A model generated the notes under the pieces. That model was given only the letters and a program-made list of their open reading frames with translations. It was not told the origin of the DNA and did not search any database. Below, in pieces: positions 18,576-24,878 of a DNA stretch of 64,000 nucleotides. This DNA is from Mucilaginibacter ginkgonis (GTDB lineage Bacteria > Bacteroidota > Bacteroidia > Sphingobacteriales > Sphingobacteriaceae). Position numbers and translations under genes: made by a program. Numbering within the stretch: the first letter of the stretch is position 1; the number at the start of each line of letters is the position of its first letter. The stretch is taken from positions 1,364,001-1,428,000 of the forward strand of contig NZ_CP066775.1 of NCBI RefSeq assembly GCF_009754905.2, read 5' to 3'.

Positions 18576-18935
18576 ATGTCAATGTCTACTAAATTAAGAC
18601 CTAATGACTTTTCTTTCGGCAAAACTGACAGACGCATTTTGCTTGAAAAACTTGAAAAATTTTATGTTACTGAGCAAAGAAATTATCTATCTCATGAGGC
18701 ATATCTTGCGGGCGTTAAAAAGACTAAAAAAGCCTTGCATGATCGGCGGTTTCGCCTTCGCATAAAACCCATTGAGATGTTACTTTATATGCTTGGTTCT
18801 GATTTTATGTCAAATGTCAAACCTCCAAGTATTAGACGAACCTTTGAAATTGCAGCCCGGGACAATCGGGTTTTTCAAAGTCGGGAAACGATTACTCGTC
18901 ATATGCGTAAAGCAAAATCAAAACGGGCAAGTTGA
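18576..18935 (+). CDS. Prophage basic protein (119 aa)
   Basis: A 119-residue, strongly basic, helix-rich protein (RNYLSHEAYLAGVKKTKKALHDRRFRLRIKP in the middle, MRKAKSKRAS at the end). Probably a nucleic-acid-binding protein. Family not recognised. Its last about 120 bp overlap another open frame starting at 18814. Confidence 0.5.
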   Translation: MSMSTKLRPNDFSFGKTDRRILLEKLEKFYVTEQRNYLSHEAYLAGVKKTKKALHDRRFRLRIKPIEMLLYMLGSDFMSNVKPPSIRRTFEIAARDNRVFQSRETITRHMRKAKSKRAS

Positions 18936-19074
18936 ATACACTTACCCGTTAAGGGCTGACGGTGTTGTGCATACGGCTAAACAAAGCGAAATATTTCTAC
19001 CGCTTGCAGACTTGCAAGCCTACTCGCAACTATCCTTAACAAAAACGTATGAAAACAAGCCAGTCGGCCATTAA
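18814..19074 (+). CDS. Overlapping prophage ORF (86 aa, tentative)
   Basis: From ATG 18814 this frame encodes MSNLQVLDEPLKLQPGTIGFFKVGKRLLVICVKQ..., predicted as a small beta-barrel-like protein, ending 25 nt inside the lysozyme gene. It shares 122 nt with the basic-protein gene in another frame. Beyond 18935 it fills an otherwise empty gap before the lysozyme. This could be true overprinting, common in small ssDNA phages, or chance. Confidence 0.4.
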   Translation: MSNLQVLDEPLKLQPGTIGFFKVGKRLLVICVKQNQNGQVEYTYPLRADGVVHTAKQSEIFLPLADLQAYSQLSLTKTYENKPVGH

Positions 19075-19573
19075 TAAGCTTAAAGCCACGGAACAATTCC
19101 GTGCTACTGCATATAAGGATGGATATACTGGTGGCGTTCAAAACTATTCTATTGGTTACGGCCACCAAATCGGCCTTAATGAACAAAACCTTAAAACGGC
19201 CACTATTACAACCTCACAAGCTGAAACATTGATGCGCAATGATCTTGCGCCGCTCGAAGGTCAGCTAAATAAGGCTAAATATCCGTTTAATCAAAATCAG
19301 TTTGATGCGTTGGTGTCTTTCGGTTATAATACAGGTAGCGGTTCACTCGCGAAAGTTATTGACACTTGGAACACCACGCATTCCACTTCTAAGGTTACGG
19401 CGCAAATGGCATTATACACTAAAACGCATGACAACAAAACGGGCGAACTTGTCGCTTCTTCTGCTCTTGAAAAAAGAAGGGCTGCAGAAGTTACTTTGTT
19501 CAATAACCCGTCTGTACCTGTTATTGCGATAGCTGCTATTGCGTTTGCAACTTCGCTGTATTTATTCAGCTAA
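19049..19573 (+). CDS. Phage lysozyme (GH24 muramidase) with C-terminal membrane anchor
   Basis: A 174-residue endolysin that cleaves the MurNAc-GlcNAc bond. The T4-lysozyme-like catalytic pattern is visible: E15, D24 nine residues later, and S34 in YSIGYGH replacing the usual threonine. NQFDALVSFGYNTGSG and EKRRAAEVTLF are further family signatures. Residues about 154-173 (VPVIAIAAIAFATSLYLF) form a hydrophobic tail, unusual for a free endolysin. That tail suggests membrane anchoring or virion-associated use in entry. Confidence 0.85.
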   Translation: MKTSQSAINKLKATEQFRATAYKDGYTGGVQNYSIGYGHQIGLNEQNLKTATITTSQAETLMRNDLAPLEGQLNKAKYPFNQNQFDALVSFGYNTGSGSLAKVIDTWNTTHSTSKVTAQMALYTKTHDNKTGELVASSALEKRRAAEVTLFNNPSVPVIAIAAIAFATSLYLFS

Positions 19574-19686
19574 AATTTAACAATCACATTTTCCTCGCTC
19601 CGCTTAAACACCAAAACTAAAAAGTTGAAGTGTGCGTTTCGTGCTGTCAAGCCAAAGAAACGTATAAATAGTGCGGCACGAAGTGC

Positions 19687-19705
19687 AAACGGCTTTATGC
19701 CGTTT
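19687..19705. other. Perfect hairpin in the prophage non-coding gap 19574-19793
   Basis: AAACGGC (19687-19693) and GCCGTTT (19699-19705) pair around TTTAT. The 220 bp from 19574 hold no convincing gene, though two overlapping frames run through without good starts or recognisable protein. The hairpin may be a terminator after the lysozyme gene or a structure of the single-stranded genome. Confidence 0.4.
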
Positions 19706-19793
19706 CGGCTTTACGGCACTAGAATTAGCACACTTATATTGTGTGGTGCGGAGCGTGGAAATTTTGTTTCACCAATTAAATTTCACGTTATGT

Positions 19794-19943
19794 ATGTCTT
19801 ACGTACTCTTACTCTTTATTCAAATTTGCCTCTGTATTATTGCGGTAACTCTGACGCTCGCGCAAATAAATCGTTATCTACTGGTTATACCCATCAGATT
19901 AAAAAAGCGAAGATCTTCCGTTATCGGATTATTGCGGCCGTAA
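19794..19943 (+). CDS. Small prophage membrane protein (49 aa, tentative)
   Basis: From ATG 19794: MSYVLLLFIQICLCIIAVTL..., one strong transmembrane segment (about 3-21) followed by a very basic tail (RLKKRRSSVIG). This is the layout of a holin-like or virion membrane peptide. It is placed after the lysozyme gene, as a holin might be. Length is short and no family is recognised. Confidence 0.4.
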   Translation: MSYVLLLFIQICLCIIAVTLTLAQINRYLLVIPIRLKKRRSSVIGLLRP

Positions 19944-19985
19944 TGGTTTACTTCACAAATACAAAGGTGTATAAGTTCAATACTA

Positions 19986-20219
19986 TTGATTGACACCTTA
20001 AAAACCCTTGCCCCTCCTGGGGTTGCTTATGGAACGGCACTTGCGACAAACCCCGTTCCCTACAATTCTACATCTGTTTTAGCTACAGTTCTGCATTACG
20101 CTATGCCGTTATTAATGACTGTAGCATCCCATTATTTAACTAAACTATTAACCAAAAAACCTAATGGCAACGTCCAAACAACCGACCAAAGCGGCCAAAG
20201 CGGCCAAATTAACTTCTAA
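19986..20219 (+). CDS. Small prophage membrane protein (77 aa)
   Basis: A 77-residue protein using TTG (19986) as start. A central hydrophobic segment (SVLATVLHYAMPLLMTVASHYLTKLL, about 29-54) is followed by a polar tail, NVQTTDQSGQSGQINF. The last 56 nt overlap the next gene. Possibly a virion membrane protein or holin; unrecognised. Confidence 0.5.
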   Translation: MIDTLKTLAPPGVAYGTALATNPVPYNSTSVLATVLHYAMPLLMTVASHYLTKLLTKKPNGNVQTTDQSGQSGQINF

Positions 20220-20535
20220 AACTACTCCTACCCTTTCCCCTGAAAGTAATCTTGCCCTTCACGCTGAACAAGCTGCGGCGTCGCCGGCACAAAGCAAAAA
20301 GGTGCAAAAAAGCCACATCAAGTACGTTACCAGTTTTAACTTAAAACGCACTCACATTGCTGGTGCTGTTAAAGCAAATATGTTCTTATCGCAAGATGAT
20401 TACGCTCGTTTAGGCGTAACAGGTATGCAATTGGGCGTTACATGGGACGAAATTGTACGGGGGTGTATTGATATGGCCTTTGCTTCATCAGACCCGTTAT
20501 CGGCTCTTAAAAACTTTGTACCCGCTATCCAGTAG
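20164..20535 (+). CDS. Prophage protein with Lys/Ala-rich N-terminus (123 aa)
   Basis: A 123-residue protein. The first about 55 residues are low-complexity and basic (KQPTKAAKAAKLTSKTT, then KKVQKSHIKY), histone-tail-like. The remainder (FLSQDDYARLGVTGMQLGVTWDEIVRGCIDMAF) looks like a compact helical domain. A DNA-binding or packaging role is plausible but not shown. Located 28 bp before a pair of strong hairpins. Confidence 0.5.
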   Translation: MATSKQPTKAAKAAKLTSKTTPTLSPESNLALHAEQAAASPAQSKKVQKSHIKYVTSFNLKRTHIAGAVKANMFLSQDDYARLGVTGMQLGVTWDEIVRGCIDMAFASSDPLSALKNFVPAIQ

Positions 20536-20543
20536 GTCTATAG

Positions 20544-20588
20544 ATGTTCCAAGCCTATAACATGGAACATTCACTCCCGTCGACGGGA
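20544..20588. other. Paired hairpins in the prophage
   Basis: ATGTTCC (20544-20550) pairs with GGAACAT (20564-20570). Immediately after is the perfect 14-bp palindrome TCCCGTCGACGGGA (20575-20588). They fill the gap between two genes. In single-stranded viral DNA both would be stable, making them candidates for the second-strand origin or packaging signal. They lack a T-tract, so an ordinary terminator is less likely. Confidence 0.5.
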
Positions 20589-20613
20589 CTATTACTAAAA
20601 ATCATTCTCTAAC

Positions 20614-20970
20614 ATGGCACTTAAAAAGCAACGTAGGAAACGTAGTCAGTCTACCGTTTCACGATTGCGTGCACGATTAAGAAACCTTTCATCGAAACTT
20701 AAAAAACCACGCAAAAAACAAATGGCTTATTCTCGTAGGCGCTTCGGGCGCTCATTCTCTCGGATGCGTTCACGCTTCCGCTCATTCCGACCTTTTCGCC
20801 GTTTCAGGCGTTCATCTTATCGCCGTTCAGGCGGTTTTTCAAACCGTGTTCCGATTATCGGATTTCGCATGCCTAGCATATTCATTTGGCTTGCTGTTAT
20901 CGGTGGCGGTCTTTACATGTTTAAAGACCACATCAAACCATTAATTGACAAACTTAAAAATCACTCTTAA
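20614..20970 (+). CDS. Arginine-rich membrane protein of the virion (118 aa)
   Basis: The first about 78 residues contain about two dozen arginines and many lysines (runs such as KKQRRKRS and RPFRRFRRSSYRRS), a DNA-condensing composition. They are followed by one transmembrane segment (about 87-103, MPSIFIWLAVIGGGLYM) and a short basic end. This could tether the packaged genome to an internal membrane. A second in-frame ATG at 20722 could give a shorter product. It directly precedes the capsid-protein candidate. Confidence 0.6.
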   Translation: MALKKQRRKRSQSTVSRLRARLRNLSSKLKKPRKKQMAYSRRRFGRSFSRMRSRFRSFRPFRRFRRSSYRRSGGFSNRVPIIGFRMPSIFIWLAVIGGGLYMFKDHIKPLIDKLKNHS

Positions 20971-20972
20971 CT

Positions 20973-21905
20973 GTGAACGTAAAACACTTAGAAACTAAAA
21001 ATCAGGAATACCGTAATTTAACTTTAGACGGTATTTCGGTTAAAGCGCTGATCTCGGGTGCTAATGCATCAGGCTCTCAAAATATGGCCTTTGAAAATTG
21101 CCTCCTGAAAGTAATTCTTTTCAGGGATGGCAAATCACCTTTTGTTATCTGTCAGGATAACTTAAAGATTCTCGGCCTCGCTTCTAACCTTAATGGCCTT
21201 GACCAATATGCATTCAGTACTGACCGCTCTAGCGGTGTGACTGTCGACAATGGTCGCAAAATGGTTTCCTTCGATGTAAAATTCGGCGGGCACATTAACC
21301 TTAAGGGTAATGACTATATCTATGTTGAGGTTATTAACCAAAACGGATTATTTACTGACGCTTCTTTGCTGGCTAATTCTTATTTAGAAGTTAAGCCTCG
21401 CAAATCTGTAGGTGTTGAGCGTTATTTGGCTAAAATCGTTACAAAAACGATACAGGCTAATGAAACCAGTAACCAATACACACTTGGTGACCATACTATT
21501 AAGTTGGCCTTGCTAAACTTTGATAAAGCGGACTTCGCTGCAAACGTTGTAAATACGCTTGCGTTTTCTTCTGATCGTCTTGACGAAGTTTACAACTATC
21601 CTGATTTGGTTGCTGCGAAAATTCGTGGTTTCGCTAAAAACCTTATTCCGACATCTGCGGATATTTCAATAAATTTTGAAGAAGATCAGTCTTTTGCATT
21701 AATCGAGTTCGGACAGGAATTCAACGCCGTTGGGGTTGAAATTCAGTTCAATGCTGCGAACGTTGTGGCCAGCCAAAACTATTTGGTCGCCTGGAACTAT
21801 ACTACGGATTGGGAAACCATTAACAAGGCCAATGCTATCGACCAGAAACATGCTAAGGATGCTGTTGAGAAAGTCGATGCGATGACTAAAACAGACAAAA
21901 AATAA
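20973..21905 (+). CDS. Major capsid protein candidate (310 aa)
   Basis: Starts with GTG at 20973, 2 nt after the preceding stop. It is a 310-residue soluble, beta-rich protein without signal or membrane segments. It is the only one in the structural cluster with the size and character of a capsid shell protein, comparable with the roughly 300-residue double-jelly-roll protein of FLiP. The C-terminal 25 residues are charged (DQKHAKDAVEKVDAMTKTDKK) and may face the interior. Identification rests on size, position and predicted strands; no sequence motif proves it. Fold prediction would decide. Confidence 0.55.
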   Translation: MNVKHLETKNQEYRNLTLDGISVKALISGANASGSQNMAFENCLLKVILFRDGKSPFVICQDNLKILGLASNLNGLDQYAFSTDRSSGVTVDNGRKMVSFDVKFGGHINLKGNDYIYVEVINQNGLFTDASLLANSYLEVKPRKSVGVERYLAKIVTKTIQANETSNQYTLGDHTIKLALLNFDKADFAANVVNTLAFSSDRLDEVYNYPDLVAAKIRGFAKNLIPTSADISINFEEDQSFALIEFGQEFNAVGVEIQFNAANVVASQNYLVAWNYTTDWETINKANAIDQKHAKDAVEKVDAMTKTDKK

Positions 21906-21908
21906 AAC

Positions 21909-22316
21909 ATGTCTCTTTGGTCTGTCCTTGGCTCTGTCGGTAAAGGAGTTGCGAAGGTAGGCTTAGGCGTTGTCGGTGGTGTTACTGGTGTTAACATTAA
22001 CGGCATGATAGGTTGGGACGGTAGCGGCCAAGCTGCTGCCGTTACCCAAGCCTCTGCCCCTCCCCCTGCTAACCCCGTTTTACAATCTTCTAATAATGGC
22101 AGTTTTATGGACGCTGTTAAAGGTCTCTTTAATTCTGCTTCTAATTTCCTTAGTGGTAACTCCCATGCCCAAGTTGATGTCAATACTGGTGTCGGTGGCC
22201 GTGCTGGCGATCCACAATCTACAAGCGGTTTACCGTCTTGGTTGTTACCTGTTGGCTTGGCTGCTGGCGGTGTCTTTCTTATTAGTTCTCTTACTAAATC
22301 AAATAAACGTTATTAA
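21909..22316 (+). CDS. Gly-rich virion membrane protein candidate (135 aa)
   Basis: A 135-residue protein. The N-terminal part is an amphipathic glycine-rich stretch (VGKGVAKVGLGVVGGVTGVNING), the middle is Ser/Asn/Ala-rich, and a transmembrane segment (WLLPVGLAAGGVFLISSL, about 110-127) sits before a basic end. The layout is like pilot or membrane-vesicle proteins of membrane-containing phages. It starts 3 nt after the capsid candidate and its stop overlaps the next ATG as TAATG. Confidence 0.55.
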   Translation: MSLWSVLGSVGKGVAKVGLGVVGGVTGVNINGMIGWDGSGQAAAVTQASAPPPANPVLQSSNNGSFMDAVKGLFNSASNFLSGNSHAQVDVNTGVGGRAGDPQSTSGLPSWLLPVGLAAGGVFLISSLTKSNKRY

Positions 22317-22606
22317 TGCAATTAACATCTTTCATAAATAAAGTTGTAGAAAAAAGTGCGCCTATGTCTGCTACAGACAGTGCAAAACTAAATACTGACT
22401 GTCAGCAATGGTACGATCAGCAATTGTCTGCTGCTGTTGACGCACAAAAGACAGGCAATACATCTTTTCTTCAAAAAATTATACTACACACTGACAAATG
22501 GTACTGCCGTTTGGCTTTCGCTGTGGCTTTTCCGATAGTTACCTCTTTCATTAGCGGCATGCTTAACCCGGGTCAAGACCCCGAGGATATGCAAGACGTG
22601 CATTAA
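22316..22606 (+). CDS. Prophage membrane protein (96 aa)
   Basis: A 96-residue protein. A helical polar N-terminal half (KLNTDCQQWYDQQLSAAVDAQ) is followed by a membrane segment (AFAVAFPIVTSFISGML, about 67-83) and an acidic tail, DPEDMQDVH. Starts at the ATG in TAATG (22314-22318). Probably virion-associated; unrecognised. Confidence 0.5.
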   Translation: MQLTSFINKVVEKSAPMSATDSAKLNTDCQQWYDQQLSAAVDAQKTGNTSFLQKIILHTDKWYCRLAFAVAFPIVTSFISGMLNPGQDPEDMQDVH

Positions 22607-22607
22607 A

Positions 22608-23390
22608 ATGGACGGCGGTAACATCGCTGGTTTGCTCGGTATGAGCGGCAAATCCGATGGTACAGGTTCGGCACAAGCCAGTCAATTTGATTACAATTCA
22701 AGGTCGTATAACCGTAAAAAGCACTATGCTTTTACTCACGGATTGGATATTGAAACTGGCGAACTGCTGAACTTTAAACCGTCTGCTAATGCTAAAAACC
22801 CGTATAGAAAAATGGCCTATCGGAAAAATCCTTTAAGCGGTGTTAAGATGCCCTCCGCCTCGACTGTCATCAATTTAGCAATGATAGGCGGCGTTGGTCT
22901 TGTCGGTTATAAACTTTATCAAAAGTTCTTTGGAGATACATCTGTCAGCGACGCCGCCGATGCTGCAAAGCAAAAGGGTGCTGTTGCGCTTGGTAGTACC
23001 TATGTAGATTCTAATCAGGCCAAAGCTGATAGTATTACGAACACGCAATCATCTTTGGCGGCAAAAGGTATTACTGTTAGTACTACATCTGCAAGTCTCG
23101 CTAACACTTTTCATGACTGGTTAAATTCTCTTAGCGTAGATCACGACCAAATAGTAAATACGATACTCAAGATGGACGTGCAAACCTTCCGTTTGATGTC
23201 AGTTTCTTATGGTACTCGTGACCTTGCTACTTACGCAAAATCTCCGTTACATCTTCTTAACGCTGATGTTTGGTCTCTTGGTAATTTATTTCATGAGAAT
23301 AAAATGATCGGTACTCTTAAAGATCATCTTAAGATAGTTCTTTATGCTGCTGAACTTACTAAAATTCATGCCTATTATTCTGTTATCTAA
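22608..23390 (+). CDS. Prophage structural protein with internal membrane segment (260 aa)
   Basis: A 260-residue protein. A Gly/Ser-rich start, a basic region (RSYNRKKHYAF and NPYRKMAYRKNPL), a transmembrane segment at about 85-104 (STVINLAMIGGVGLVGYKLY) and a long soluble C-terminal domain. Begins 1 bp after the preceding stop and overlaps the next gene as TAATG. Unrecognised. The layout suits a vertex or membrane-spanning virion protein. Confidence 0.5.
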   Translation: MDGGNIAGLLGMSGKSDGTGSAQASQFDYNSRSYNRKKHYAFTHGLDIETGELLNFKPSANAKNPYRKMAYRKNPLSGVKMPSASTVINLAMIGGVGLVGYKLYQKFFGDTSVSDAADAAKQKGAVALGSTYVDSNQAKADSITNTQSSLAAKGITVSTTSASLANTFHDWLNSLSVDHDQIVNTILKMDVQTFRLMSVSYGTRDLATYAKSPLHLLNADVWSLGNLFHENKMIGTLKDHLKIVLYAAELTKIHAYYSVI

Positions 23391-23962
23391 TGGATAAAAA
23401 TACGTTATCTCAAGAGGTCGTCAAGTATATAGATTACGGCTCTGAGGAGTACGTAAAACAACTTATGGAGTTGGACAGTAGACGCAAACAAACAACTATG
23501 TTACCATATGTTGGTGTTCTTCGATATCCGTCTTCTGATTTTAAAGTAGGGCTTAATTATGCCCCTACTGTGCAATTTCAAGACAGTACTTATGTAGGTT
23601 ATATGGATATGCTTTTGCCTACCTATACCCCTACAGATAATACATCTAAAACAAGCTTTTCCGTACTTGAATTTGAATTGGACGGGGTTACCCGACAATT
23701 TTTACAAGTAAGTAAAGGTGATGCTGTTAGCACAACTGGCCAAAAATTTAAGGACTTTGTTGCTGGCCTGTACCCAAAGGCTAATCACCAAATCCCGTTT
23801 AACCGCTCTTTTTTACACACGCTAAAAAACGTTAATGTCAAAGGCGGTGAGTATGTCGATAGTGCAAACGGTTGGGTGTTGAATACGCAGGGTGCGGGAC
23901 AGTATACGTCTAGTCTTGAATTTGAGATTGCAATCTCCGGTTATAAAATTATCCTCCAATAA
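23390..23962 (+). CDS. Prophage beta-rich protein (190 aa)
   Basis: A 190-residue soluble protein with a helical N-terminus (VVKYIDYGSEEYVKQLMELDSRRKQ) and then mostly predicted strands (SSLEFEIAISGYKIIL at the end). Possibly a penton or minor capsid protein. It is coupled on both sides by TAATG overlaps (23388-23392, 23960-23964). Unrecognised. Confidence 0.5.
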   Translation: MDKNTLSQEVVKYIDYGSEEYVKQLMELDSRRKQTTMLPYVGVLRYPSSDFKVGLNYAPTVQFQDSTYVGYMDMLLPTYTPTDNTSKTSFSVLEFELDGVTRQFLQVSKGDAVSTTGQKFKDFVAGLYPKANHQIPFNRSFLHTLKNVNVKGGEYVDSANGWVLNTQGAGQYTSSLEFEIAISGYKIILQ

Positions 23963-24591
23963 TGAAAAATAGTTTATGCATTAAAGCCAGTTCCTTTCTA
24001 TATCCCTGTGACCTTTGCATGGGTGAAACTACTCCTTTGCCAACTGATACAGGTTGGCGTGCGCTGGCTTCATCACGTGCATGCGTCTTGGACGGTAACG
24101 GGCACAATACTGGCTATGTACATGTCGCTACATTGGAGGAGTATAATCTTGTTTCTGGTGTCGCTACTGCGAATACTAAACCTAACGTTGCTACTGACGC
24201 AAATTACATAGCCGATTATCAGGACACTACATTGTGTCAATTACCTGCTCAAAACGTTGACTACAGTATTCAGGCAATCATGCAAGACGGCGGTAATGGT
24301 AAGTTTACTTATATCATTACGCTTGCTTCTGCTTTTTCTGTTCCTGTAACTGTAACTATTAATGCACAATACAGGCAGAATAATGTTAATAGGGCTGCTG
24401 CTGCGCCTCCTGTTACTATCCCTGCTGGTAAAACAGTTTATCAAGTTGTAGGTGATAATTATGACACAAATTTAGGTGCGATAACCGAATATCATACGCA
24501 GATATCCTCTATCAGCCCTCCAAGTCCTGACGGTAAAAACGTCACATTACTACCTTATGATGGTAATAACAATTCTAATTCACCTGTTTAA
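23962..24591 (+). CDS. Prophage beta-rich, cysteine-containing protein (209 aa)
   Basis: A 209-residue protein. The N-terminal part carries several cysteines (KNSLCIKASSFLYPCDLCMG, SRACVLDG). The C-terminal half is a likely beta domain (FTYIITLASAFSVPVTVTINAQYR, then VTIPAGKTVYQVV), resembling spike-base or adhesin modules. It lies just upstream of the fibre gene, so a spike component is a fair guess. Coupled to neighbours by TAATG. Confidence 0.5.
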   Translation: MKNSLCIKASSFLYPCDLCMGETTPLPTDTGWRALASSRACVLDGNGHNTGYVHVATLEEYNLVSGVATANTKPNVATDANYIADYQDTTLCQLPAQNVDYSIQAIMQDGGNGKFTYIITLASAFSVPVTVTINAQYRQNNVNRAAAAPPVTIPAGKTVYQVVGDNYDTNLGAITEYHTQISSISPPSPDGKNVTLLPYDGNNNSNSPV

Positions 24592-24878
24592 TGTGTGAAA
24601 ATATTGGGACTACCATAAAAAAAATAAGATGTGGTGTTGGTGTTGTCGGATCTTTAATTATCCGACAAGCCGATCCCCGTCTTAGTTATGCTGCCAATAA
24701 CTCCAAAATCGTTATTACCGATTACAAGAATTTCAAAAATGTAATTGTACAAATAGCTTCTATTGGTGTGCCATTAAAACCTAATGATTACAATTTTGAA
24801 CAATCAAGCGGTACAATAACAATTTACAATTTCCAGCTTCTACCAAATGATGCTGTTTATTTAACTCCAGCTAATTGA
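24591..24878 (+). CDS. Prophage small protein next to fibre (95 aa)
   Basis: A 95-residue protein predicted mostly as strands (IVITDYKNFKNVIVQIASIG, then SGTITIYNFQLLPNDAVYLTPAN). Starts in TAATG (24589-24593) and overlaps the TTG start of the fibre gene by 4 nt. It may be an adaptor or chaperone for the fibre. Unrecognised. Confidence 0.5.
   Translation: MCENIGTTIKKIRCGVGVVGSLIIRQADPRLSYAANNSKIVITDYKNFKNVIVQIASIGVPLKPNDYNFEQSSGTITIYNFQLLPNDAVYLTPAN

Noticed and set aside
19625-19993. 122-aa open frame from a TTG start in the prophage gap
   Set aside because: The product is mixed and low-quality (no domain, many Arg/Ser/Tyr), has no good start, and overlaps the better small membrane ORF at 19794 and the next gene's start.
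22096-22341. 81-aa hydrophobic frame
   Set aside because: It lies in another frame of the gene at 21909-22316 and its hydrophobicity comes from the T-rich composition; kept as a shadow.
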